Shown one piece after another: positions 43,157 to 53,187 of a stretch of 64,000 nucleotides of DNA. Origin of the DNA: Candidatus Kapaibacterium sp. GTDB lineage: Bacteria; Bacteroidota; Ignavibacteria; Kapaibacteriales; UBA2268. The stretch is taken from assembly GCA_938031175.1 (NCBI GenBank), contig CALHGZ010000002.1, forward strand, positions 310,317-374,316, read 5' to 3'. The notes beneath the pieces were generated by a model, which saw nothing but the letters and a program-made list of their open reading frames with translations, searched no databases and had not been told where the DNA came from. A program made the position numbers and the translations under genes. Position 1 is the stretch's first letter. Each line of letters opens with the position of its first letter.

Positions 43157-46100
43157 TTATCCTCGGTCATTTATTCTGCAAATATTTGAAAAAGTACAAT
43201 TACTACATACATTTTTATTCAATGGTTCAACAGGGAAATCACCCCTTACAATTTTATCTAAGTAATCCATAGCATATTTTATCGATTTATTTAATATAGC
43301 CTCACAATATTTTGTTGGTTTATGAGTTTCGCATAAAGAGGAATATTCAGGTATCAAGACAATTTTTTCAGTGATGGGTTGCTTTTTTATATTGTCGAAA
43401 CCGGGCTTGATTGGGTAATACACGCCACCGCTATACTGAATATCGCTGTTATAATAATCTTTAAAAATCATTTTCATTGCCAGAATATAAAAGGGCATCT
43501 GAAACGAACGTCCTTTTTGTATGGCACTATCAGATGGTAAATATTTTGAATATGAGATTTTATAATCAGCAATAATAAATTCGGTTAAATTATCATTAAC
43601 TTCAACTCGGTCAATTTTACCCGAAATTTTAAGCTTTTCATCTATTACGATTTCAAACTTTTCTGTTTTATTGTTACGATTAGCTCGACCAAAAGAAAAT
43701 TCAAATAGAGCTGGTTTAAATTGCCAGTTTTTTGAAATTCGCTTTATTTCATTTTGCAACCAAATTAACACTAATCCAGGATATTCTTCACTTCCAATAA
43801 GTTCAGCATAATTGATTTCAAAGAAAAGATTGTCAAATATAAATTTTTGTAATTCATCATTTGCAATTTTAAGTATGGTTTCTCTGTAATGTAATAATTC
43901 ATCTTGTTTCAATTCAACAGGGATAATTGCAGGAAGCGATTCATTATTTGGTATAATTTTTGGCTTTTCACTAGTTTCTATACATTCACTTTGAATTTGT
44001 TTATAAAATCTGTATAAAATATTGTGTAAAATATTACCTTGTTCTAATCTTGTTAACTGTATTTCGGGTTTTTCTTCGGTTTGGACGTTGAGTATTCTAT
44101 TGATAAAATAGAAATATGGGCATTTTGCATAAATTTCCAGTTCAGTGGCTGAGATTGGATTTTCACCTTTGGCTTTAAGGTATAGCCGTTCATTATCATT
44201 AAGTTTTTCATACAATCTACTAGCTTTTTTATTTCCTAAGAATTCAACAAATATAAAATCTTTTCCTTTGCTGAATAGTTCATTATACCAATCTCTGAAA
44301 CGATAATCGAATTTAATCTGTTCTAAATTTGTTTCTAAATCAATAAATTCCAGATTTTGAATAACCTCAGCAGGGGTAGTTATGGCATTTATCCATTGAA
44401 ATTCATCAGGTATTTTTTCTAAAGTTTTCAATTTGTCGATGTCAAAAACATAAATTGACTCGTCAACGCTTAGAATTTTTAGTAGTTCATTTATAAAAGG
44501 TGAACGAATTAATTCATTTTCAGCTTCATATTTGTGATAGAAAATATATAGTTTTTGTTCATTACTATCAAGTGATGAAGGGTTATTTGTAAGGAATTGG
44601 TAAAATAGCATTCTTTCCGCTTCTATGTGTTTTTCTTCACTTTCTTTTAATTCTTTACCGAGAAATGATTCAGTTTTGTATGGAATAGGGAATTGACCGT
44701 CGTTTGCTGAACATAGAATGAGAACTTTATAAGGAATACCTCTTGACTGTTCAATAGATGTTACTGTAACGCCGTATTTGTATTTTTCCAGGATTTGATA
44801 TTTGCCATTGCCTAATATTGTTTTGAATTGTCGAACAAGATCAGCGAATGAAAATATTTTATCGGGATATAGCTCTTTTAGAATAGTTTTCATTTCATCT
44901 AGTAAATTGATGATGAGTGTAAGTGCTCTGCATTCTTTCTCTATTTCGTCGAGTGTGAAATTAGCTTCTATCGGGCTTTCTAAGAATGTTGCCCTTTGTG
45001 AATAAAATGTATTGATTAGATTTTCTCTTATTTTTAATTGATTAATAATATCTTTTGTTATAAATTGATAAAAATTATCCGGTTTTAATTTTTTTGGTAA
45101 ATCCTTAAATATTTCTTTTAATATTTTTATATCGTTGAAAGCCTTTTGGTATCGTTTAATTTTATTTTTTATGTCATAAAAATCATAATTTTCATTTTCA
45201 TAGTCAGTGACTGATTGATTTTCCCAATAATTTAATCGGTTTGAAATTCTATGTTCCCAGAAATCAAGACCCAAGCCGTATGTGTTATTAATTTTTAATT
45301 CAATAGCAACGGAGTAAAGATTATCTGGATTTATTGTATTTCCTTTTTTATCATTGAATGTGAGATATTTACTTTTAAGTGCTTTGTTTAATTTTTCACG
45401 GCTAAAATTATGAGTTATAGCGTCAAGAACATTAATAATAGCAACAGATATTGGAGATTGGGAAAGGTCGAATCTATCGGTAATATTAGCTGGTATTCCA
45501 GTGATTCTGAAAACATCGCGGAAAATATTTGAATAAAGCTCAGGTTTTCGCATAAGAACGCAGATTTCATGCAGTGGTATTTTATGAATCTGATTATACC
45601 AGCGAATTAATTTAGCAATTGAAAAAACTTCGGTCGTTTTATCTGGTGTGGAAATAATTTTTATTTGATTTATAAAGGTTTTATTTTCAAGATTTTGTTC
45701 AGTATTGAATAACCATTTTCTTAAATACGTACTTTTAGAATGAAGAAATTTAGTTGGAAATTTTTCTTCTAAGTTAATATTACAAAATCCAGCTAACTCT
45801 AATTTATGAAGGGTATCTAATAAATTCCCAAAAAGTGGACCATTAGCTTCTGAATAGTCAATGTATATTATAATAGGGATTAAACTACTTGAAAAATGAG
45901 ATAGAAATTCAATTTCAGGTTGCCTAAACTGACTAAAACCTGATAAAGTTATAATACTATCTTTTGAGAATAAGTTATTTAATGGATGATGTGAAATTTT
46001 TTCTCTTTTTGTTAAATCAGTATATGGGTAAGTAAGTGGTACAATTTGTAAATATTCATTTACAAGTCGTATTATGTCGTGTTGGTCGATGAGTTTATCA

Positions 46101-46630
46101 CCGAGTAGTTGTTGGTAATTGTTGTAAAGTTTGTAAATATCTTCATAACGGCTTTTATCGAAAATTTCACTTGTTTGATGTTCAGAATACAACTCCTGCC
46201 TAATAGCATCTGCATAAATACCATCAGACTTAAGCCCCATAATTATATTTGACATTTTTTGAATTATGGCAGTTGATATGTGATTGTTCTGATAGAAACT
46301 AAAATCAGCTCTTTTAGCGGCTTCTTCGAACAAATATACCTTTAAACTATCGGAAATAAGCTTGTAATTGACATTTTGGTAAATTAATTCAAAACAGTGC
46401 TTGACAAGCGAATGTAAAGTAAGAATATTAAGCTTTGAAAGGGGTTTGTTGTGTAAACTAAAGTATTTTTGTATAATTTTTCTTTTGTTGTATCTAACAA
46501 GTCTTCCGGTTGGAAGAACGATGAATAATTTTTCGAGCGAGTTATTCTGGATGAAAATATCAATGAGCCCGTTTAAATCGTAAGTCAAAGAGCTTTCAGG
46601 AATTAAATTATTATGCAGTATATGAGCCAT
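43157..46630 (-). CDS. AddB-like PD-(D/E)XK exonuclease/inactive helicase
   Basis: A 1157-residue protein with the AddB layout. It opens with FIVLPTGRLVRYNKR, where a nucleotide-binding loop would be, followed by a long helicase-like region. The C-terminal nuclease carries ELEIYAKCPYFYFINRIL (first cluster cysteine), EFIIADYKIS (catalytic Asp and Lys) and the terminal CSNCTFSNIC, giving four cysteines for an iron-sulfur staple. AddAB resects double-strand breaks to start recombination. AddA, the true helicase, is not in the window, although the two are usually adjacent. It overlaps no gene and is followed by nothing on its strand until trmH's convergent end. Family is likely; the partner is unknown. 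Confidence 0.8.
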   Translation of the reverse strand: MAHILHNNLIPESSLTYDLNGLIDIFIQNNSLEKLFIVLPTGRLVRYNKRKIIQKYFSLHNKPLSKLNILTLHSLVKHCFELIYQNVNYKLISDSLKVYLFEEAAKRADFSFYQNNHISTAIIQKMSNIIMGLKSDGIYADAIRQELYSEHQTSEIFDKSRYEDIYKLYNNYQQLLGDKLIDQHDIIRLVNEYLQIVPLTYPYTDLTKREKISHHPLNNLFSKDSIITLSGFSQFRQPEIEFLSHFSSSLIPIIIYIDYSEANGPLFGNLLDTLHKLELAGFCNINLEEKFPTKFLHSKSTYLRKWLFNTEQNLENKTFINQIKIISTPDKTTEVFSIAKLIRWYNQIHKIPLHEICVLMRKPELYSNIFRDVFRITGIPANITDRFDLSQSPISVAIINVLDAITHNFSREKLNKALKSKYLTFNDKKGNTINPDNLYSVAIELKINNTYGLGLDFWEHRISNRLNYWENQSVTDYENENYDFYDIKNKIKRYQKAFNDIKILKEIFKDLPKKLKPDNFYQFITKDIINQLKIRENLINTFYSQRATFLESPIEANFTLDEIEKECRALTLIINLLDEMKTILKELYPDKIFSFADLVRQFKTILGNGKYQILEKYKYGVTVTSIEQSRGIPYKVLILCSANDGQFPIPYKTESFLGKELKESEEKHIEAERMLFYQFLTNNPSSLDSNEQKLYIFYHKYEAENELIRSPFINELLKILSVDESIYVFDIDKLKTLEKIPDEFQWINAITTPAEVIQNLEFIDLETNLEQIKFDYRFRDWYNELFSKGKDFIFVEFLGNKKASRLYEKLNDNERLYLKAKGENPISATELEIYAKCPYFYFINRILNVQTEEKPEIQLTRLEQGNILHNILYRFYKQIQSECIETSEKPKIIPNNESLPAIIPVELKQDELLHYRETILKIANDELQKFIFDNLFFEINYAELIGSEEYPGLVLIWLQNEIKRISKNWQFKPALFEFSFGRANRNNKTEKFEIVIDEKLKISGKIDRVEVNDNLTEFIIADYKISYSKYLPSDSAIQKGRSFQMPFYILAMKMIFKDYYNSDIQYSGGVYYPIKPGFDNIKKQPITEKIVLIPEYSSLCETHKPTKYCEAILNKSIKYAMDYLDKIVRGDFPVEPLNKNVCSNCTFSNICRINDRG

Positions 46631-46637
46631 TTAGGAA

Positions 46638-47636
46638 TTAATATTTTCTAATTACAAGTGTATTTGTCAACCATCGCAACATTTCTACTCCTCGATTGAT
46701 ATTTAGCTCATCGAGTTTTTGGAGTGATTTATCGTAAAAGTAATGAATTCGTTTTATTGTGTCGTTGAAAATATCATACTTTGCGAACAGTTTTAAAATA
46801 TGAGATATTTTTTCGCCAGTTAATCCATTGTTTTTATAAAATTCATGCATTAGAATTTTATCTTCTTCAGAAGCTTGAGGATCATTTTGAATTTTTTCTC
46901 TTGCTGTAATAATCATATAAGTTTTTTTGCCTTCGATAATATCTTTACCTATTTCTTTGCCCAGAGTTTCTTGATTTGATGTTAGATCAAGCAGATCATC
47001 CTGTAATTGAAAAGCTATGCCTAGAAACTTAGCGAAAAATCTTATTATATCAACGGTGTTCTCATCAGCGTTTGCATATAAAGCACCAATTACTGCTGAT
47101 GATTCAAGTAAACCGGCAGTTTTTTTCTCAATCATTTCCAAGTATTGATTGACGGAAACATTAGAATCTGAATTATACTTCATATCGAGTGCCTGACCTT
47201 CACATACTGTGATAAGGGCTTTAGTGAATTCATTTAAAATATCCTGAGCTTTTATCTGAGCTGAATGTTGAGGGAGAAGTTTATAAGCCATTCCGACCAT
47301 TACATCGCCTGATAGTATAGCATTGGCTGTTCCAAAAGTGATATGAACAGTATTTATACCACGACGAACGTTTGAATTATCCATAATATCATCGTGTATG
47401 AGAGTAAAGTTATGCAATAATTCAATAGCACATGCACAATCAATTGCTTTATATGGATCTCCACCGGCTGCTTCGCAGGAAATCATAGTCATTATTGGTC
47501 TTATTCTTTTACCTCCGGCGGATAATATATATCTTACAGGTTCATAAAGATTGATTGGTTCTTTAATTTTTGATATCTGTGAAAGTCGTCTTTCTATAGC
47601 AGAGTGATAGTCTTTGAAAGTATTATTGTAATCCAT
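46638..47636 (-). CDS. Polyprenyl diphosphate synthase
   Basis: A 332-residue trans-isoprenyl diphosphate synthase with the two Asp-rich motifs that bind Mg-pyrophosphate: DDIMDNSNVRRG (first, DDxxD) and QLQDDLLD (second). AGGKRIRPIM at residues 54-63 is the substrate-binding loop. The family extends isoprenoids to C15-C50 chains, for example for menaquinone or undecaprenyl phosphate; product length cannot be told safely. It starts 11 bases after the dprA-like gene's end and is followed by the AddB-like gene with a 7-base gap, so these three reverse-strand genes probably share a transcript. Confidence 0.9.
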   Translation of the reverse strand: MDYNNTFKDYHSAIERRLSQISKIKEPINLYEPVRYILSAGGKRIRPIMTMISCEAAGGDPYKAIDCACAIELLHNFTLIHDDIMDNSNVRRGINTVHITFGTANAILSGDVMVGMAYKLLPQHSAQIKAQDILNEFTKALITVCEGQALDMKYNSDSNVSVNQYLEMIEKKTAGLLESSAVIGALYANADENTVDIIRFFAKFLGIAFQLQDDLLDLTSNQETLGKEIGKDIIEGKKTYMIITAREKIQNDPQASEEDKILMHEFYKNNGLTGEKISHILKLFAKYDIFNDTIKRIHYFYDKSLQKLDELNINRGVEMLRWLTNTLVIRKY

Positions 47637-47647
47637 AAGTATATCAT

Positions 47648-48745
47648 TTATATTGAACGTATATAATATTTTCCTGGTAATTGTCTAATTAAACCTTTAA
47701 ATTCCAAATTTAATAATTTAATTAGTAAATCTGAAATTGGAATGTTCAGTTCAATTGCTATATCATCTACTTGTCTGGGTTCACTATCAATAAATTTGTA
47801 AATTTTTTCTTCTTCATAATCTTCAAAATCTAAACTAAGTTGTTGTTCGGGCTTTAATTTTAATGAATCTTTCCAATTAAGCTCATTAAATATCTCTTCA
47901 GGCGTATTAATTAATATTGCTAAATTTTGTTTAATCAACATATTAGTACCGCGACTTTTTTCTGAGTTGATGTTGCCGGGTATTGCAAATAATGTTCTAT
48001 TTTGATCGCAGGCAAATTTTGCAGTAATTAATGATCCGCCCTTTAAACCGCTTTCAATAACGAGCGTAGCATGAGAGATGCCACTTATTATTCTGTTTCT
48101 TTGTGGGAAGTAGCCTCTTTTTGCTGTAGTTCCCGGAGGATGTTCTGATATAATTGCACCACCATTTTCCAATATCTTTTCAGAAATTTTCTTTGCATTG
48201 CTTGTAGAGATGCAATCTATACCGGAAGCAATTATTGAATAAGTAACACCATTGTTTTTGATAGCCGCTTGATGAGCATAACTGTCAATACCAGGTGCCA
48301 ATCCGCTAACTATGATAATTTCGTTTTTAACCAAATACTCAGCAAATTTTTCAGTCACCATTTTGCCATAACTGGTAGATCTTCTCGTTCCAACGATGGC
48401 GATAGATTTTTCCTTTTGGTTTTGAATATTGCCCTTTACGTATAATATAAGTGGAGGATAGGAAATTTCTTTTAGCAAAGGGGGGTAGTTAATATCCCAA
48501 AGTGAGAGAATGCTAATAGATAATTTGGTGCAATCTTCGAGAATTCTCTCGATATTGTCCTTTGCTGATGCTGGACTGCTATAAATACCAGGTTGAAGAA
48601 AATAAAGATATTTTGAGTCTGAATTTAAAAATTGTTCAAGATCATTATATGATTGAATAATATGGGAGATTATTTTACTTGTAAACTTTGAATTACTTGT
48701 TAAAAAAAGAATATCTCCAGCAGACCAAGTATTTGTCATGGACAT
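47648..48745 (-). CDS. dprA: DNA-processing protein DprA/Smf
   Basis: A 365-residue DprA. The Rossmann core carries IAIVGTRRSTSYGK, SGLAPGIDSYAH, YSIIASGID, FPQRNRIISGIS and ESGLKGGSLITAKFA, all family hallmarks. The C-terminus (about 310-365) is a winged helix (EEKIYKFIDSEPRQVDDIAIELNIPISDL). DprA loads RecA on incoming single-stranded DNA during natural transformation; the rest of a competence system is not visible here. I chose the ATG at 48745 over a longer frame, since the extra 10 residues have no family match. Confidence 0.92.
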   Translation of the reverse strand: MSMTNTWSAGDILFLTSNSKFTSKIISHIIQSYNDLEQFLNSDSKYLYFLQPGIYSSPASAKDNIERILEDCTKLSISILSLWDINYPPLLKEISYPPLILYVKGNIQNQKEKSIAIVGTRRSTSYGKMVTEKFAEYLVKNEIIIVSGLAPGIDSYAHQAAIKNNGVTYSIIASGIDCISTSNAKKISEKILENGGAIISEHPPGTTAKRGYFPQRNRIISGISHATLVIESGLKGGSLITAKFACDQNRTLFAIPGNINSEKSRGTNMLIKQNLAILINTPEEIFNELNWKDSLKLKPEQQLSLDFEDYEEEKIYKFIDSEPRQVDDIAIELNIPISDLLIKLLNLEFKGLIRQLPGKYYIRSI

Positions 48746-49146
48746 TGGAAAAATTCCAATTTGAATAAAAAACAAATTACAAAAAAATCTGAAATTGTAG
48801 AGCCTAACTAAATTATTGATCTATTTGGAAGTAAAAAGTAACTTTAAATTTTTGGATAGCCAAGACGATATAAAGTATAGAATATTTACAATATTTAATA
48901 AATTAAAATAAGTTTAATATAGTTGACTTTTTTTATAAATAAAATTTATTTTTAAAGAAATGAATCATCCAATATATATAATAAATAGAATATCTTGCTA
49001 GTATTAATTATTTATCTCAGATTAAGATATGGTTTAAAAATTGTGTTTGGAAGTTAAGAAAAATGTTTTTAAATTAAGATTAATGATTTTTCATATATTA
49101 AATATTATTAATTAAAATAAATTGTATTATATTTTTGGGGGTAAAC
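48746..49146. other. Gene-free divergent promoter region
   Basis: About 400 very AT-rich bases between dprA and the secreted cysteine protease. I see no supportable gene, RNA or strong hairpin. The right end has GGGGG five bases before the protease ATG, a ribosome site. Confidence 0.5.
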
Positions 49147-52100
49147 ATGAAAAACTTGATTCGATTTTTTTTAGCAATTGTTTTAATCAGCCTCACTTTG
49201 TATTCACAACAACCTCTTGAGCAACCTCTCAGCAAAGCCTATATTGAATATATGAAAGCAACACAGAACGGAACAATTATACAGACAACTGATGAAGGTT
49301 ATACATTAGGTTTTATGCCGACGCCATATCCAGTTACAATTGATTTACCTTCGAAATATTTTGATAAAAAGGATAAAATTCAGGCGCCCTCGTATTATGA
49401 TTTACGAAATGTTAATGGAACATCCTATGTATCTAGCGTCAAAAATCAAGGTAGTTGTGGATCGTGCTGGGCATTTGCTGCTATTGCTGCAGTTGAATCT
49501 AGAGAAATGATTGAGGGATTAGGTATGAGAGATTACTCTGAACAAAATGTAAAGAATTGTCATGAATTTTATTGGGGGCATTGCGACGGGGGAAATGAGG
49601 AAATTGCAGCTGCTTATATGGTAAGAAATGAAGGTCCTTTGAGAGAAACTGATGATCCTTATAATATTTACAATAGCAATTGTAATTCAAATTATACTCC
49701 ACAAAGTACCTATTTATCAGCGTGGTATTTACCAAATCGTAGGGTAAATGGCTATCAGGACGTTTTAAAAGATATGATAATGCAATATGGTGCTATTTTT
49801 ACAGCAATGTGTTGGTATAATACTGCTTATAATCCAACAACAAAGTGTTATAATTATCAAGGTGCTGCTTGGGCTAATCATGCGATAGCAGTTGTGGGAT
49901 GGGATGATAACAAAGACATGAGCAGTGTGGGAGCGACAATCCCAGGTGCATGGATTTGCAAAAATAGTTGGGGAACGAGTTTTGGTGATAATGGTTATTT
50001 TTACATTTCCTACCAGGATAGATATATGAACGATGTATTGCTTGTATACCCGGATAGAATGAATTTTAATTCTAATGGCAAATTATATATGTATGACCGT
50101 CTCGGTGCTATTTCAGGCACGGGATATTCAGGTAATCAAGGGTATGCTCTGGTCAAATTTGTTGGTAGTGGCAATCACAACCTGACTCATCTATCTACTT
50201 GGATTCGTGGCTCAAATACATATGTAACATTTGAAGTATATGATAACTTCACTAATGGTACTTTGAGCGGTTTATTAGGTTCAATTTCACAACAATTATG
50301 TGAATTTCCCGGCTATTATACTTTTGAACTTCCCCAACCAATTATGTTAACTCAAGGTAATGATATATACATTAAAGTAAAATATGCTTGTACTTCTACA
50401 GTATATTTTATTCCGGTTGAAAGGGTAGTTACTAATTATGCTTATCCTACAATAGAAAGTGGTGTATCTTGGATAAGCCAGAACGGTATAAACTGGACCC
50501 CAATTGGTGCTAATACATCCTATCCTTGGGATTTATGTATTAGAGCATATGGTACATCTGATCCATTACAATTAGCTGCTCCTACTCTTACTTTTCCACA
50601 AAACAATGCAACAAATGTATCATTAACGACACTGCTGGATTGGAATGATGTCCAAACTGCAACTGGATATGATTTGCAATTGGCTGCAAATAGTAATTTT
50701 GAAAATCCAATCATCAACGTCAATAATTTAACAAGTTCTCAATACAGCGTGCCATCGGGTTTATTGCAAAATAATAATATTTATTATTGGCGCGTAAGGT
50801 CCAAGCGTAATGCTGAGTTATCGCCATGGAGTACTGCACAATTCAGTACTTTGAGCAATATTACACCTCCTGTATTGATTATGCCAGGGAACTTGGCAGA
50901 AAATGTATCAGTTACCCCTACTTTTATGTGGAGCAGTGTTGCAGGAGCAGAGAATTACGATTTTCAATTATCAACCTCACCAACGTTTGAAACAATAATT
51001 TTATTTGCTAATAACCTAATAAGCACTCAATTTACAATAAATGGTACTACATTAAATTTTGAAACCACCTATTACTGGCGTGTAAAGGCTAAAGGCAATG
51101 GTTTGACATCTAATTGGAGTAATGCTGAATTTAAAACAGGAAGCTCAATTTCGCCACCTCAAATTGTATATCCAAACAATCAACAAGATGTTCCATTATT
51201 CCTAACACTTGATTGGACTGATGTAAACGGAGCTGTATGTTATGATGTTCAAGTAAGTACAAATCAGAGCTTCTCTACAATTACGATTAATGTACAGGAT
51301 TGCCAAACTTCGCAATACTATATTAATTCAGGGATTTTGAATGCAAATACAACATATTATTGGAGAGTGAGGGCAAAAAATAACTCAAATGTTAGTAGTT
51401 GGGCTCAGTCATCATTCAGGACTATTAATTCTTTAACTGCGCCGACATTGCTAACTCCAAGTAATAACAGTAGTAATCTCTCGATACAACCAGTTTTTGA
51501 TTGGTCGGATGTACCTGGTGCAAATAGTTATGTGATAGAAATTTCAAGGTCAAATAACTTTTCACAAATCGAGTTTCAGAAAACAGGAATAACATTATCG
51601 CAATTACAAACTACAGAGATTCTATTGGATTATTATACAACTTATTATTGGAGGGTCAAATCAGTCTCGGGTAGTGCTGAAAGCTCATGGTCAAGCATAT
51701 TTAGATTTACTACTATGAGAATGCCGACACCTACACTGATTTCACCAACATTTAATGCGAGAAATGTATCTTTAACTCCTAAACTTGATTGGTATGATGT
51801 TTTAGGAGCTGATTATTATTCATTGCAGGTTTCAACAGATAATAACTTCAGAAATCTTGTCATCAATTTGAATAATCTTACTGAATCTGAATATAATGTT
51901 CCAACTGGACGTTTGAATACTTTAACTACTTATTACTGGCGTGTAAGCGCTACCAAAGGTACTCAGACAACAAGCTGGTCTTCGAGATGGTCATTTACCA
52001 CTGAAAATCTGCCAGGTCCAGTATTAGTTTCGCCTTCCAACGGGGCAAGCGGTGTCTCCTTAACACCTACTTTGAGTTGGAATCAGGTTAATAATGCAAC

Positions 52101-53172
52101 AAGCTATGAATTACAAGTTTCAAGTAATTCATCTTTTTCGAGTACAATAATATCTCAGACTAACCTTACTTCCACTTCCTACAATGTGGGTGAAAATCTT
52201 TTAAATCCGCAAACTTTATATTATTGGCGGGTTCGATATAGAAATGGGAATGAGATTAGCAATTGGTCATCAAGTTCATTTACAACTTTATCATTAGCTA
52301 ATAGTCCTACGCTTTTGTCTCCAAGACATTGGGCTACATTTGAGGAAATTAATCCTAAGCTCGATTGGGAGGATCTAAATGGAGCAGTGAGTTATGTGCT
52401 ACAAGTAAGTACAAATAATACGTTTACAAACTTAATCTTTGAAATTACGAATTTAAGTGAATCGGAATTTCAAATTCCAAGGGATACGCTATATTATTTA
52501 TCTTATTATTATTGGCGTGTATATGCTATAACAAATAATAATCAACGTACGAACTGGTCTAGTTGCTGGACTTTCAGAACTAAGCCTGTACCAAAGCCTA
52601 CTCTTACGTTACCGAGGAATTTCTCAACCGGAGTTACTTTAACACCTACTTTACTATGGGATGAAATTAGTGAAGCATCAAGCTATATTGTTGAAGTTAG
52701 CACGACAAATACTTTTGCTAATACTGTTCTTTCACAAAGTGTGAGCACGAATTCTTATACCGTTACTTCGGGTACATTAAATTACGGCACGCAATATTTC
52801 TGGCGGGTTAAAACAGTTGCAAGAGGACAAGAAAGTCAATGGTCTGGTGTATTTAATTTCACAACAAGGCAAGCAAAAGATGTTGCTGAAACAAATGATT
52901 TTGATCCAAAAATAAAACTACCCTATGATATTGAGGTATTCCCAAATCCAACAACGGATGTATTAAATATCAAAGCTAATTTTGGTAATAAGGTTAATAT
53001 AAAAATCTTTATAACAGATATTTCAGGCAGGAAGTTATTATCTTATAATGCGGGCAATGTATCAAATTATGAAGATCAATTCTATCTTAGTGGATTGCCA
53101 GGGGGTATTTATATCTTGAGGGTAATTATAGATGATAAGTATGAAATTATAAAAAATGTGGTCAAGCACTAA
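49147..53172 (+). CDS. Secreted papain-like (C1) cysteine protease with eight Fn3-like modules and T9SS tail
   Basis: A 1341-residue protein. A signal peptide (1-21) precedes a C1A peptidase domain (about 80-300) with the oxyanion Gln in NQGSCGSCW, nucleophile Cys107, His245 (NHAIAVVGWDD) and Asn273 (KNSWG). A beta domain follows, then eight fibronectin-III-like modules of about 95 residues, each opening like APTLxxPxNxAxxVSLTPxLxWxxV and ending YYWRVxA. The T9SS type A sorting domain begins IEVFPNPTTDVLNIKA. The T9SS tail implies surface attachment or release, and the Fn3 array a spacer or binding stalk. The ATG at 49147 follows GGGGG. It ends at a strong terminator. Confidence 0.93.
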   Translation: MKNLIRFFLAIVLISLTLYSQQPLEQPLSKAYIEYMKATQNGTIIQTTDEGYTLGFMPTPYPVTIDLPSKYFDKKDKIQAPSYYDLRNVNGTSYVSSVKNQGSCGSCWAFAAIAAVESREMIEGLGMRDYSEQNVKNCHEFYWGHCDGGNEEIAAAYMVRNEGPLRETDDPYNIYNSNCNSNYTPQSTYLSAWYLPNRRVNGYQDVLKDMIMQYGAIFTAMCWYNTAYNPTTKCYNYQGAAWANHAIAVVGWDDNKDMSSVGATIPGAWICKNSWGTSFGDNGYFYISYQDRYMNDVLLVYPDRMNFNSNGKLYMYDRLGAISGTGYSGNQGYALVKFVGSGNHNLTHLSTWIRGSNTYVTFEVYDNFTNGTLSGLLGSISQQLCEFPGYYTFELPQPIMLTQGNDIYIKVKYACTSTVYFIPVERVVTNYAYPTIESGVSWISQNGINWTPIGANTSYPWDLCIRAYGTSDPLQLAAPTLTFPQNNATNVSLTTLLDWNDVQTATGYDLQLAANSNFENPIINVNNLTSSQYSVPSGLLQNNNIYYWRVRSKRNAELSPWSTAQFSTLSNITPPVLIMPGNLAENVSVTPTFMWSSVAGAENYDFQLSTSPTFETIILFANNLISTQFTINGTTLNFETTYYWRVKAKGNGLTSNWSNAEFKTGSSISPPQIVYPNNQQDVPLFLTLDWTDVNGAVCYDVQVSTNQSFSTITINVQDCQTSQYYINSGILNANTTYYWRVRAKNNSNVSSWAQSSFRTINSLTAPTLLTPSNNSSNLSIQPVFDWSDVPGANSYVIEISRSNNFSQIEFQKTGITLSQLQTTEILLDYYTTYYWRVKSVSGSAESSWSSIFRFTTMRMPTPTLISPTFNARNVSLTPKLDWYDVLGADYYSLQVSTDNNFRNLVINLNNLTESEYNVPTGRLNTLTTYYWRVSATKGTQTTSWSSRWSFTTENLPGPVLVSPSNGASGVSLTPTLSWNQVNNATSYELQVSSNSSFSSTIISQTNLTSTSYNVGENLLNPQTLYYWRVRYRNGNEISNWSSSSFTTLSLANSPTLLSPRHWATFEEINPKLDWEDLNGAVSYVLQVSTNNTFTNLIFEITNLSESEFQIPRDTLYYLSYYYWRVYAITNNNQRTNWSSCWTFRTKPVPKPTLTLPRNFSTGVTLTPTLLWDEISEASSYIVEVSTTNTFANTVLSQSVSTNSYTVTSGTLNYGTQYFWRVKTVARGQESQWSGVFNFTTRQAKDVAETNDFDPKIKLPYDIEVFPNPTTDVLNIKANFGNKVNIKIFITDISGRKLLSYNAGNVSNYEDQFYLSGLPGGIYILRVIIDDKYEIIKNVVKH

Positions 53173-53187
53173 TTATTTCATTCGTAA

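Noticed and set aside
50590..52880. Possible DNA tandem repeat or CRISPR-like array
   Set aside because: The repetition is protein-level Fn3 modules of about 95 codons with diverged DNA, not short identical repeats with spacers.
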